Assembly: GCA_965153455.1 (NCBI GenBank)
Contig: OZ234493.1
Coordinates: forward strand, 30,866,213-30,930,212
DNA: 64,000 bases
Source of the DNA: Sphagnum compactum
Lineage: Eukaryota; Bryophyta; Sphagnopsida; Sphagnales
Reading direction: 5' to 3'
Part shown: positions 33,440 through 46,703 of the stretch, in pieces
Numbering within the stretch: the first letter of the stretch is position 1
How the letters are laid out: each line of letters starts with the position of its first letter
Notes under the pieces: model-generated
Told to the model about the DNA's origin: nothing
What the model saw: only the letters and a program-made list of their open reading frames with translations
Databases searched by the model: none
Made by a program: the position numbers and the translations under genes

Positions 33440-36250
33440 GGTTAATACCCCCATTATAAAGTAAGGGTACTTAGTGGGAACAATTTGAATGCTTGGTTAT
33501 AGGTGTATTTTTAAAGATATTAAGGGAAAAACAAAAGCAATCCTTTCAAAGCCAATGGCTACATTAAGGTTGGGTTGGATTTGGTTTCATAAAGCAATAA
33601 CAAAACCAAAGAGAACGTTTGGTTATGGGAATTGGTTTAGCACATTAAAAAGCATGCAACTGTTTATAAATAAACCTTGAATCTTAACAAAAATACATTG
33701 AAAAAAAATCAACAAAGGACATCAAATCTTTGAGTCCTCCAAAAACTTTCATTTATTAGTCTTCCATAAGACATTCCCCTTTTAGATTCCTCCTATGCAA
33801 AAACATTTTATAAATTCTCTCCAAAGAAAACTTAGTGCAAGTTTAATCTTAAGTTGAAATCAAAACACTCGTTCATGTTTGTAATCTTCTCCTAAATATG
33901 TCATCTCTAAAAGCTAGAGGAAAAAAACCATTCCAACTCTTCTTAGAATTCTTGGGTTCTAATGTTGTCGAGTTGAAAAATACAAAGCCACCAATCCAAG
34001 TAGAGAATGTAAAAGAAGATAGTTCAAGTCTGAAATTATATTTGCAAAAAATAGGTCTCAAGGAGAAATCAAAGCATGTAGAAAAGCAAAAACCACATCC
34101 ACAAATATATTTGCAAAAACTAAATTTCAAGACCAAATTTGAACATGTAGAAAAACAATAACCAAGTCCACAAATAAATCTGTAGAAACCACATCTCAAT
34201 GTGAAAGTAGAGTATGTAAAAGAAGGATCACCATCATAAATAAGGAAAAAAACCATAGAGCAGATCTACAACCAAAGAATCAAATAATATTTGGACTATC
34301 ATTGGATCCATGTTCAATCTATAATCAAAAACGTTGAATCATATAGATTCAAGAGAGCAAGGGATCAACTAAGTTATATTAATCGCTTTTATTAATTTAT
34401 TCCCACAACCTACACATCAATAGAAGATGTCAATTTACTGTGGGAGGACTTTGCAAATTTCTACATTCTCATGTACTCTTTTATTACACAACTTGAACAT
34501 GCATTAACAACTTTTCCAAACTTTCTGCACTTCTTGGATTTTTGGGTTGTCAACAAGAAAAAAAAAGGGGCACCATTGATTGGGCTAGAACACACATCAT
34601 CAAGTTCTTGGAGGTTAGGACTAGGAAGAACATAGCAATCATGAACTTGATTATGCCTTAAAGGTGACAAATCAACATGTTGAACATGTAGGCAACAAAC
34701 AAGGAAAATGTGCCCCCTTAGCTTACATGAGAAAACAAAATATCAACACTTTAGTTGAATCAACCCCTTGCAATATGCAAGAAAATTATGTGGATAGAAA
34801 AAACATTAGAAATAACAATGGATGTTATTGAAAAAAGGACACATTCCTTAAAGAGGGCTAGCGAAATATGGAACATTCTTTTAAATTCAATTTTTGACCA
34901 CTTGAATGGAAAAACTAGATCTAGAAATATGGGGCCAAGAGGTGTGCTCACATATTAAAAAGAGGATGTTAAAATGATTAAGTGGACATTAGCTATGTAA
35001 AAATGTGGACTATCCATTAGCCTACAAAATTTGAAGATGAAAGTTTTGTAGTTGACATAAACAAAGGTTACACCATTTTAGAAAATGGGATACCAAACAA
35101 CTATTGGTGGTATTGGTCCAAGTGTAGACACCCACAATTAAACATTCACCAAACATAAGGTTGGAACGTTACAGAACACAAGGATTAACGACTAATTCTT
35201 GTAAATCCTTTTACACTAACCTGCGATCATTACACAATCATGTTACAGATCTCATGTATGGAATTCAAATGAAACTAAAATTCAAGCTAGCAGACAATGA
35301 GGAGCAAAGGTTCTAGTTAAAATAGGGTCAAATACAATTTATAATACCATCCCTAAGTTTCAAGAATGGTTACCTATAAATTATGTAGTGAATGTTGCAA
35401 GATTTATTCTATTGGGGTTAAATACCTTCCAAGGAGAAAGACTGCAAGATGATTACATCAATTCTCCAAACTAGGGACCTACATGGCAATGCAAAAAAAG
35501 ATTTGGATGATTTTTTCATGTTCAAGGAGTTTCTTTATTTCTTCAAAAAGTTTGTTCTAGGTGGATTATCTTTCATCAATAGGCATTTGTTAGTTATGGA
35601 TGGGCATGGTAGCCATGTTACCTTAAAAGCAATATCACAAGCAAAATAAATAAATTTAGACATGATCACCCTGCTTTCCCACACATCACATGTTTTACAA
35701 CAATTAAATGTATCTTGTTTCAAGCCATTTAAAATAACATTTAGAAAGGTTAAGGATGTAACTATGTTTAAAAGCAATCACATGGAACTAGACAAAATAA
35801 CATCGACCGGATGGGTACATTAGGCCTTGCAGCAGTCACTTACATAGAAACACATCAAGTTTGGATTTAAGGCCATAAGTATATGGCCTTTCAACTCCAA
35901 GGCAATGGCCAACAAGATTCAACCTTCACAAAATATACACTACAACAAGTGTCAATGGTTAAGGAAATGAAGACTTCACAACAAAGGATAAAGTTGAACA
36001 TAATCAAGATTGGGGAAAACAATTGCAATTACAAAATTTATGCATATAAGTGAAATTATTCAACAAACAATTGAAGATTTACCTAATATGTCTAAACATG
36101 AACCATGTAAATATGTTTCATAACCCTACTATGATTGAAGAACAACAAAAATAGTTTCATGTTGCAAACATAAATGATAGCCTTGATGTGCTACAAGATA
36201 GTCTACCTATTCCACTAAATTTAACCTAGGAATCCATGTTTGTGCACAAC
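33440..36250 (+). pseudogene. Decayed DDE transposon, pogo/CENP-B-like, copy A
   Basis: The N-terminal part (33898-34161, MSSLKARGKKPFQLFLEFLG) carries three tandem 23-residue units with HVEKQ at their ends (69-bp period from 34042). A middle segment follows at 34360-34560. The catalytic part is at 35449-35730, with FINRHLLVMDGHGSHVT and, in another frame, MITLLSHTSHVLQQLNVSCF. A C-terminal remnant near 35800-35930 reads HIKFGFKAISIWPFNSKAMA. These match the DDE_1 superfamily (pogo/Tigger/jerky type). Many stops and frameshifts make it non-functional. Its 5' flank at 33480-33770 aligns with the reverse complement of 45810-46085, showing it belongs to the same family as copy B. Confidence 0.8.
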
Positions 36251-37159
36251 TTGTTTTCATTACCCTATTTATTTATAAGACAAACAAAGGGAAGATAGCC
36301 ATTAATTAATTATTTTCCATCACATGTTGTGACATCTAATCAATATTTATGTATCATGTGTAGAAAAAGGCCATGGACAAAACAATTCTAAAAGAATTCA
36401 GCAAAGGAGAACATAATGAAATAAAAGATTTTTTTTGAAAAGAACAACAAATATGGGGTTTATAATAAATTGAGTAGTTCAAATAGTTATTGAGAAATGT
36501 GTTAAAATATAATTTGTTACAACCTGGGCTCTAGCAATTATGAAAGAAATGGGTGATAATTTTCATCAAAAATTTTAGGCAAGCTTACAAGCATATCCAC
36601 ACATGTACATGGGCATGAATCTAGGATCCACAACTTTTTGTTGAGAGGTTCGATAATAGGCAAAGATTCAACAACATGCCCAAAGGTGTTAACCAACAAG
36701 GTTGCTACCTTGAAATGAATAGACCAACAAGAAGAGTAGGAGGATCCAACATATAATAAGAGAAAACCAGAAAAACACAATTAGATTAAGTAGGAGAGGA
36801 TTAAAAATTAACACCATCAAAAGGAAAAGACCAAAAGCATGATCAAAAGGAAATGATTTTTAGAAGAACTATCATAGGCATGAAACCAACCCAGTCTATA
36901 GGATTTTAAAACCAAGACGAAAATGAGAGCAAGCCTAATTTCCAATCCAAATCGTGTTCAATAAGAAAAACAAAAACACAACACGGGCAAAACAAGAATC
37001 CAACAAGATTTTATTACAGAGAAGATACAAAAACTAAACAAGGTTATTACAAAAAAACGTACCCAAAATTGGTGTGAAATAAATTACAGATAATGGGCAA
37101 TCCTACCTACATTTATACCTATTAGGCATTTAACTCCAACCTACATGTGCGCCCATGTG

Positions 37160-37400
37160 TGAACTATGAGCAAACTAAAACTCAACTAAAAGTGGATTAA
37201 GATTTAATTAAGAACGAACTAAAAATTAATTAAAAATAAATTGGAAGTGAACTAAAAATTAACTAAAAGTGAATTGAAAGTTAACTAAAAGTGAACAAAG
37301 AATTAATTAGAAATGAACTAAAAGGGAAACTAAATTTTAATTAAAAGTTAATTAAGAGTGAACTGAAATTAAACTAAGAATTAAGTACAAGTTCATTACA
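37160..37400. repeat. Degenerate short-period array of AACTAAAA(A/G)T units
   Basis: Repeated GAACTAAAAATTAATTAAAA-like units with a period of roughly 12-24 bp run through this stretch. The copies vary by substitutions and small indels, so it is an old AT-rich minisatellite. Confidence 0.6.
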
Positions 37401-40374
37401 AGTTATGAATGAACATTCAAATGAATGAATTCCACAGCATTGACATCCATGACATGAACCACGCAAAGGGGATAAATATAATAGTATGATGGGGTTAATT
37501 TAATGTTGCATTGAACCATTCATATTTAACAACTTGGGGAAATTTATGAATTTTTTCCATGATGCCTTAAAAATTTGTTTATTCTTGGAAATTTTTTGGA
37601 AAATGTTTTAAAAGATGTTTTCAAAAAAATTGGTAGTTTGGGATTTTTTATGTTGCTTAATAGTTTCGGGCATATTATATAGGTTGAGTTTTTTCCATTT
37701 TTGCTCCAAATTTTGAAAACTCAAAAATCTTAATCTTTAAAAAGATTTGATGAAATTTCCAAGGATGTTTAAAAACATTGGGCAATTTTGGAATTTTAAT
37801 TCTACCTATGAAAATACAAATCTTGAAAAACATTTTTTTGTTGCCCAAATATTTTTGGTACTTTGAAAAAGTCTAGATGCTCAATACAATGGGGCATTTT
37901 GGGAATACATTGTTCAATAATTTTAGGCACCTTAAAAAGGTTGGAAATTTTCTCATTTCTACATAAACATTTTTGGGCGCTCTGAAAAAAAATCATGACA
38001 TTTGAATATTTTGCAATATTTGGGAATTTGTATGTTGCCTAGGACAATTTTGGGTAGAATATAAGGGCTGAAATTCTTGTTTCTCTCACATAAAAATGAG
38101 TATGTTGGCAAGAACAACATTAAAAGCTTTTGTGAATAAGAGGAAATATGGGAACTAAGTAATCTCGTTATTTCACCTTAATTTGATCCCAAATCTAGAA
38201 AAAATAAAATTCTTAAAGCTAAGATATCCCCAACACAATTATCCCTCTCTTAACACTAAGGCAATGTCATTTGCCAAGTCAGGTTTTCCCCTTTTGTGTG
38301 AATAATATTATATTGGGGTTTGTTTATTCTTTTAGTTTTTTTTTTTATCACCTTAGCGTGAATTTTGCTTAACAATTAATTCATTTAAAAGTAATACAAG
38401 GAATAAATAAAATAAATAAACCAACCTTAATTCTAGTTGTATTTCATTCACAAATGTCATGTCATGTCATTGTAGTTAAAAGGAGTTAAATGTTAAGGAA
38501 TAACTTATCCCAAGGATTTTTTTTTTCAATTTCATATATTTGGTTGCAAATTACGGTCAAATTATAAGGAGGTTAGTTTAACCCTTTCATTTCAAAGGAT
38601 TATCCTACTTTACATCCCTTACATCTAATAAAATTTATGATGTTCTTTATGAAAATTATGTTCCCCTAATTTCTTAAATTTTGAGTGGCTACCTTGCACA
38701 ATGACTTCATCACATTATTGTATTTTTAAAATATAACTCTTCAATGTATTTCTTCAATGTAGTTGAAGAGATGGAACATCATGATTTTGTAAAATACATA
38801 ACATATATGTTGTTCAAATTTTCACCCTAATGGTGTAGATGGATCAATTTGTAAGGTTGAATTATTTTCACTATAAATCTTCTATTTGTTGTTTTGTGTG
38901 AATAGAGATTGTATCATTATGTGTGGTTTTCTTGAACGGAGAAGCAAATAATCAAAAAAACTAAACATGTTTGATGCATAAGTGTGGTTTTTTGTTTGGA
39001 AGGAGGAGCAAATTGGTGAAAAACCTATAGAATTCAAACCATAATAAAAGAAATTAAACTAAACCAATGATTGCAATTTTTTTCCATATAAGTGTGGTGG
39101 GGATTAAATAATCAATATACATGTCCAATGAAAAAAAACTTGGGAACGAAATATTTTAATATTTCATTTGTAGCTTGAACATGTTACACCTTAACCAAAG
39201 TTTGAAATAAGTGCATTACTAGTGTTTTAAAACATAAGAAATAAACAAATGTCATTTGGGATGAATCAATCAAAGAGGTTCAACCTTATGTCATGGATGG
39301 CAACATTGGCCAACAACATCATCACATTTGAATTTCATCTTTTCAAACATTCATTTTTCATCCATAATGGATAAAGTTCATTCACCAGGTTGTAATTTAA
39401 TTATGATTTAACTATAATTCATTTTTAATTCATTTATATTTTAAAAAGTTTCTCAAAAAGGTTCCTTAGATGGTGACCATATGAAAGCTTTCATAGAAGT
39501 TTCTTTGAACTAGGTTTTCAAAATGGTATAAATAAGGTAGGACCTATCATTAACAAAATAAATAAAACTTGAAGAAGATTATCTAGACTTCATAAAGAAC
39601 TAAGTAAATTTATTGCAAGTTGAACACAATGAATTACCAAAACATAAAGGTCAAAACTTGTGTTATCATATTAAAGGGTGACATTTTCTAAACCTTTTCT
39701 TATATTATCCAATGGAACCTTTTACAATATTATCAACCTTTAAAAAAAATTTATCAACTAAAATTTTATTATTATTTTACTAAAAAACCTTTTAATTTTT
39801 TTTTGTTAATCACGTGCTTTAGAAGCTCCTATCAACTATTATTTAAGAAAAAAAAAAATCTAATTACATTTTTTAAAAAATTCTAAACATATTCTTCAAG
39901 GATTTTTATTTTTATTTTAAACATTTCCAAGCACATTCCTTAAGGATCTTTCTAAAAACCTTTAAGATTTTCCAAACATATTTTTTAAGGATCCTTTTAG
40001 AATTATTTCTCTATTGTTTACTATTCATGACAAGGGTTCACATTAAGCTTTAGTATGTTCAACATTTGTGTTAATTATGATATTAAACAATAACCTTATT
40101 CATTTCATTTCATGTTGATGGTTTCACATGTTATTAGAATAAAATTACATTTGCCTTTTGTTTTACATGTATATATTTTGTTTTTCATGTTTTGTGTTTA
40201 TAATTAGATTAGGCTTGTTTTTGCCATAATTTTTCTTACTTTTCATGTACCTTGGGAATTTTTTGGTCTTCATAATTTTCATGTTTATGACACCTTAAAA
40301 GTTAAATTCAAAATGAAACATGATTTTCTTAAAATGAAATAAGATTTTCTTAATTAAATGTCACATGACTTAGG

Positions 40375-40720
40375 ATTAGGTTTAACCTAAATGCCATGTG
40401 GCTTAAGTTTAAGCCTAACATAGATGGCATAGGTTTAGACTAAGTGTTGCATAGGATATTAAAACTTAAACCTAGTTTAAATGCCACATGGCTTAGGTGC
40501 AACATGGCATAAACCTAGCCTAGGTGCCATGTGGCATAGCCTAGATGTCATGTGGCCTAAACTTACTTTAGTTGCCCAGTAGTCTATCTAGCTTTAAGTT
40601 GAATTTACGTTTCACATAAATTACATAGCTTTAGGTTATTTTACTTGCTATTTAAAGTACATACCTTTAGGTTAAACTAAATGCCACATAGGTTGCCTAA
40701 CTTAGGCAAACTTTAGGTTG
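40375..40720. repeat. Degenerate minisatellite with ATGCCA(C/T)(A/G)TGGCTTA core
   Basis: At least six variants of a TGCCATGTGGC/TGCCACATGGC core occur, interspersed with AGTTTAAGCCTA/AACCTAG. The core itself is near-palindromic (GCCACATGGC). Spacing is irregular (about 20-45 bp). No coding content. Confidence 0.55.
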
Positions 40721-43194
40721 CATAAATCCAATGTGTCTATTGATGATTCATTAATTACTTATGTAATAAAAGTAAGTAGGTAGGCGACATAACCTAGGTA
40801 AACAAAAGTAAATAAGTAGGTAGTTTCAATGTCCATTAATGATTTGTGCACATTTTGCAAAAATGACCATTAAAACAATTGTTCAATAATTGGAGGGGGC
40901 AACCATCATATGATATATGACAATTGATGAATTTGTGTTTAGTATATGAAGCATGTAAGTGTCACTTGTAACTAGTTGTCAACTATGATTTATCAAATGC
41001 AACTATAAGGAATTTTATTGTGATTGTCGTTTACATTAAGAATTAGTTATAAATATAATCATTAGTTTATGATTTTCTTCTAATGTTAGTACACATAGTT
41101 ACAAATATATTTCAATCCACAGTAATATAAATATAATTATTTTAAAAATTTCTCCCATGGGTTATGTTTTACCATAATATGCAAAACCATTATGAAATCC
41201 CTTTTAGTTTTAACATGGTTTAAACTCAAATAAACACCACCCAAGAAAACAATATAATGTGATTACATAAAAAAATTACTATAATGTGTTTTCACCCTAT
41301 AATGTGCCCAATGATGGTGTATTGTTGTGTTCCTACAACTAGAACATTTAGAGCAATAAACCAAAAAAAAATCAATATTGTGTTGAATGTTGTGTAAATG
41401 TCCTTTTGAGTCTTTAATTGATTTAAGGTTAATTGTCTATATTATTATTATTTTGATAAATGAACCCAAAAAAATGCATTAAAATGTATTCAAGTTATAA
41501 CACATGAAAGAGTGAGAAGGTCTTCCCATTGTCTCATGCACCCCCAAAGGCTTTTCATAAGGTATTGATATAAACTTTTCAATACATTACAGAGAAAATT
41601 TAAACCAAGTTGGGCATGTTTATTAACTCCATGCATTAAAATGAAATGGTCATGCAATAACTTTGAGATAAGATTACAATGACATGTTCAACTTGAGCTC
41701 TTACACTACATAAATATTGTATTTGCAACTAAAATGGTGACGAACAAGCCATAAATTAACATAAATTCATAAGATTCATTTGGACTTGGGAGGAATCATC
41801 ATTTTATTCCCTATATTAACATTGTATCTACCTACAAGGATTCCATGAAATATTTATTTTTCTTTAGACTCCCAAAAGGAAATCCCAAAATTGAGGTATC
41901 ACATGTTTCAATTTTTCAAATATCATGAAATGATATTCAAACATAACAATTTAAAAGTATATTTTGTAACTTTTCAAATCCATATGAAGCATTTCAATCA
42001 ATTTTCATTTATGTATTACTAAGGAATCATTTTGACAATTTGATTTTTGAATATTCAAATGGTGATAACTTATGCTACATATATTTGTTTTGAGAATGCA
42101 ACCTCATTAATTGTAATATTTGTCAATGCCTTTTTCAATGGTTTGAAGAGAGCCCAATTTGAACAAGGTTTGGGGATTCAAATATTCAGGATAATTTTAA
42201 ACCTCCAACTCCCTAAGTGGAAGTTCAACTTGGGTTTGTTGGGAGTGTTTTCTTTTGATTATTACATGCACTCCCACTTCATCTAGGAGTTTTGTTACAA
42301 TTTCTTACACATTATAAGTCTCTGTTCCTTGATTGATTGATTCCATTTAAGGGTATTCAATTTTTTTCATATTGAAAAAGACACATTAATGGCCATCCCA
42401 TGGATCGGTCATGCACCCAAATCGGGGTTGCAACATGTTTATTCCGGGGATTGTTTCTTCTATTGGGCACTATAATGTTTGACACCATTGGGATGTGTGG
42501 GTTGGGGGGGGGGGCACGTTTAACATTGCAAGTGATGACAATCAAATCTTTGGAAGGCTTTTGCATTGGTTTTTTATAGTTTTTTGATGGGAGATGTTCT
42601 AACATTATTATTTATGTATAGGAGAAGGTGATGCTATCATGACATTATGCCATGAGCCTCTAGCACATCAAGTGGGAGAAAAAAATCCATGTGGTGAAGT
42701 CCTTGAAAATAACAAAAATAAAATTCTCCAAGTTTGTTACTAGTTAAATATATCAATGTTAAGTGATACTTTTGTTTGGAAAAAGAAAGAATTTAGAAAT
42801 AAAGGTTGGGCATGTGGATCCTTGAACATTTGTTTTCAGCAAATCAAAGTATTGGTGAAAGAAACTACCATAAAATATTACTTATTTGCCATTTTTTCTA
42901 AGAAACCCATAAGTTTTTCTTTGAAATTTTGGAACTTAAGGTTATCAAAAATCAAAGAACTATCCAATACTGAATTATACAATAAAATATTTTGTTGTTT
43001 TCTTTTATCACATTGAGATTTTTCAAACCAATATACTTTACCTTTAGTATTACTAAAAAACTCTTGATGAATAAGGATGCATTAGAATTATTTTACAATG
43101 TTTAGTCCTATTGTGGAAGAATTGTTGAATTTTGGGAATATTAATTAAAAAGTTTCATCGTAATAATATTTCATAAAAATCAATTAAAACAAAC

Positions 43195-46090
43195 TTAAAA
43201 AAGAACCAAAGGTGCATTCTTAGTATTTTTTAAGAACCCTTGATGAGTAGGAGTGCATGTGACCTTGGTCTTTTGTGCATACCCGGTCATCTTGACCCAA
43301 TTAGTAACCTGTTGAACTAGTGATGTACATAATTGGTAGTCTATAAAGTAGGTGGTTGGCATAATCGATAGTTCCATGAATGGGTAATTAAAACACATTG
43401 ATTTTTGAAATTTTGGAGTATTAGTGTAAGACTCTAAGGCATGTCCACATAATAATGTTGGACAACTTCTGACCTGTTGGTAGACAAATCATCAGTTGTT
43501 GTTTGTTGAATTGTTTCAGTTATACGTAAAAGTTCTGTAATGGTGGTTTTTCCCCCCAATCTTGATTATGATCTTCAAATGTTGTGTGATCTTTTTCATA
43601 TTCATTTTGTTGTTCATTGATGCTTGTTGTAGTGTTCATTTTAGATGGTCAAGTCTTGCTATCCGTTGCCTTGCCCGGGTTGAAAGGGCATATACTTGTA
43701 GCCTTAAATCTAAACTTGATATTTTTTATTGAATGATTGTTCTAAAGCCCAATCTACCCATCCAACCATGGTTTTCTTGTTTTCAATCCATGTGATTGCT
43801 TTTAGACATAGTTGCATCCTTAACTTTTTAATATGTTATTTTAAATGGCTTGAAACAACTTACATCTAATGGTTGTAGAACATGAGATGTATGGGATGAC
43901 AAGGTGATCATATTTAGCCCAAATTCACAAGTTTGCTCTATTGTTTTGCGGGTAACATGGCTGCCATGCCCATTTATAATTAACAAATGCCTATTGGTGA
44001 GAGACACTCCACTTGGAATAATTTGAAGGAAAAAAAAAACTCTTTGAATAAGAAGGAAGTTATTCAAATTTTCCTTTGCATTGCCATGCAACTCCTTGGT
44101 TTACAGAATTTGATGTAATCACCTTGTAATCTTTCACCTTTGAAAATGTAAAACCTTAATAGGTTAGTTCTTACAACATTTATTGCACAATTTATAGTTC
44201 ACCATTCCCTAGACTTGGGGATGGTGCTATAAATTGCATTTGATCCTCTCCTAGCCAAAACTTTGCATTCGATTATCTACCAACCTGAATTTCTATTTCA
44301 TTTAAATTCCATACATGATTTGTAAGATAATTATGTTGATCATATAGCGAATGAAGGTTGGTGTAAAATGGACTATAGGAACTAAGAGTCAATCCCTGTG
44401 TTCTATAAATTTATAGACTTTCTACTTGTTGAATGTTCAGTTCAGGGTGTCTACATTTGAACTAATACCATCAACTATTCCCTAGTATCCCATTTTCAAA
44501 ATGGTGTAACCCTTGTTTGTGTTAGCTCTATAACCTTCATCTTTAGTTTTTGTAGGCTTATGGACAGTCCATAATCTTGCATAACTAAAGTCCAAACAAT
44601 CACCACTGCATCTTCTTCTTATGTAAACACACCTTTTGTCCCCATCTTGCTAGATTTTGTTTTGTCGTTTAGTTGGTCAGAAAGAAAGCTTAAACAAATG
44701 TTCCATGATCTATTAGCACTCCTTAAAGAATAGGTCGTATTCTCAACAACATCCATTGTTTCTTCCAATGCTTGATATGTCCACATGCTTGTCTTTCTTA
44801 CTACAACGATTTTATTTAGATGTTGACTTGAATTTGGCACTTGTGCATTAGGAATAGGGGGTACATTTTCCTTATTTGCTATTTGAAGGTACACCAAGTT
44901 GCTTTGTTGCTTTTGCGACACATTCAAGTTCATGATTGCTGTGATTTTCCTAGTCCCAACCTCCAAGAACTTAGTGGTGTGCATTCTGGCCCAACCAATG
45001 GTATCCTTTCTCTTTCTTGTATACAACCCAAAAATCTAGAAAATATAATAAGTTTGAAAATGTTGTCAATGCATGTTCAAGTATTACGATGTTAAAGTAG
45101 AGAGAATAAAATTTTGAAAAATCTTCCCACACTAAATCAACATCTTCTTTTGATGTGTAAGTTGTGAGAAAAAATATATATGAACAATTGATATGAGTTA
45201 ATTGATCCCTTGGTCTCTTGAAATACCTTGACCCAACATTTTAAACTATAGGCTTTTGGATCCAATCATAATCCAAGTATTGCTTAAATCTCAGTTTGTA
45301 AATCCTTTCTATGGTTTTTATCCTTATTTCTCATGATGATCCCAATTTTCTACATGTTCTATTTTCACCTTGAAATCTAGTTGTTGTAGCTTTGATTTTG
45401 GAGTTGGTCCTTGCTTTTCTACATGCTCTATTGTCACCTTGACATCTAATTTTTGTAGATTTATTTTTAGATATGGGTTTTGATCTTCTACATGATGTGA
45501 TTTTTCCTTGAAACCTACCTTTTGAAAGAAGAGTTTCAAACTTGACTTACCCTCTTTTTTGATCTCTACTTTCATCGGTAGATCTTCATTTTCACTTGCA
45601 TTGAGACCCAAGAAATCTAAGCAGAGTTCGAATTGTTCTTCCATTTTAGCTTGTAGGGATGACATACTTAAACAGAATTGGAAACAAAAATAAACTAGTG
45701 TTTTAATTTCAACTTAAGATTAAACTTGATTTTCATTGAGTTTTTTTTTGGAGGGAATTTGAAATGCTTTTGCATAGTAGGAATCTGGAAGGGGGATCCT
45801 TTCGAAGACTAGTAAATGAGTTTCTTTGGAGGACTCAAAAAATTCATGTCCTTTGTTGACTTTTGTGTAATGTATTTTCGTTAAAATTTAGAGTTCATTC
45901 ATGAACAATTTGATGGCCTTCAATGTGATAAACAAACTCCCATCACCAAATGTTCTCTTTGAGTTTGTTATTGCTTTGTGAAACCAAATCCAACCTAACC
46001 GTAATCTAACCATTGGCTTTGAATGGACCAATTGGGTTTTTTCCCCTATTTTGTCTCAAAAGGCACCCATTACCAAACACTCCAGTGTGA
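43195..46090 (-). pseudogene. Decayed DDE transposon, pogo/CENP-B-like, copy B (inverted relative to copy A)
   Basis: Minus-strand counterpart of copy A. The N-terminal part at 45324-45665 begins MSSLQAKMEEQFELCLDFLG and carries three 23-residue units (HVEDQ, HVEKQ, HVENW). A region at about 45060-45290 reads RYFKRPRDQLTHINCSYIFF and KEDVDLVWEDFSKFYSLYFN. The catalytic part at 43828-44091 includes LTNRHLLIINGHGSHVTRKT and MITLSSHTSHVLQPLDVSCF. A short C-terminal trace near 43680-43760 follows. Stops and frameshifts interrupt it between these blocks. It is better preserved at the N-terminus than copy A. Family: DDE_1 endonuclease superfamily; terminal repeats and target duplication could not be defined. 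Confidence 0.8.
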
Positions 46091-46496
46091 ATTAAAACCT
46101 TCCCCATTATATTTCTTTTCAATTATGTGCATGAACCCCCTCCCCCCTTTAACCACACATTAAACCAAAATTCCAAAATCTTCCTTTAAAATTACCGAAC
46201 ATAATTTTTTAATACCGAGCTTCAGTCATGGGAAAATTTTAAAAAGGCTTGTAGGTGCACAAATGATTATTGATAGGCATCGACCTGACCTAATGGGGTG
46301 TTCGATTACCAACTCCTGTTCGGCGGGGGGGGGGCATGTTTAACCTATGATATTGAAAGTTCAATTAAATTACAAAAAATGGTTGTGGAAGGAGAAATTA
46401 GTTAGGTGACGAGTTCACACTTGGGCAAACGGCACAGGTGCCACATGGATCCTCGTTTGCCAGTGTGAACCAGCACACATATTTTTGAACGTGTGA

Positions 46497-46612
46497 TTAG
46501 GGTTTTGATCGGACGGTGAGTGACTCTTTAGGTTTAGGGCTCTGCAGGCATTTGTCGGAGATCGGACGGTGAGAGGCGGTCTAGATTTAGGGCTAGGCAG
46601 CAGAAGAAGAGA
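46497..46612 (+). promoter_or_regulatory. RPL35 promoter/leader with telo-boxes and a 53-bp imperfect tandem duplication
   Basis: TTAGGGTTT lies at 46497-46505. The block GATCGGACGGTGAG occurs at 46507 and again at 46560, each followed about 20 bases later by a TTTAGGGCT element, giving two units with a 53-bp offset. Telo-boxes are typical of plant ribosomal protein promoters. The GATCGGACGG core resembles a motif upstream of CSN8. Confidence 0.65.
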
Positions 46613-46703
46613 TTTTCGACAAGAGCGTTGTTGTTCTTTCTTGTCTGCTCTTGCTTCCGGCGCTATTGTCCCGCCATCGCGCTAACAGCAGGCGCTCTTC
46701 GTC

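Larger units (their letters stand above)
36251..43190. other. AT-rich repeat-derived DNA between two transposon copies
   Basis: About 7 kb of strongly AT-rich sequence with no recognisable gene or RNA. It contains degenerate short-period arrays (listed separately), long A/T runs and a G-run followed by CACGTTTAAC at 42504-42522. Short open frames such as 42047-42286 have no family match I recognise. Most likely it is decayed transposon sequence. Confidence 0.5.

Noticed and set aside
36251-43190. CRISPR-like or other regular spaced repeats in the AT-rich block
   Set aside because: Repeats are degenerate and irregular in spacing; the genome is a plant, where CRISPR arrays are not expected.
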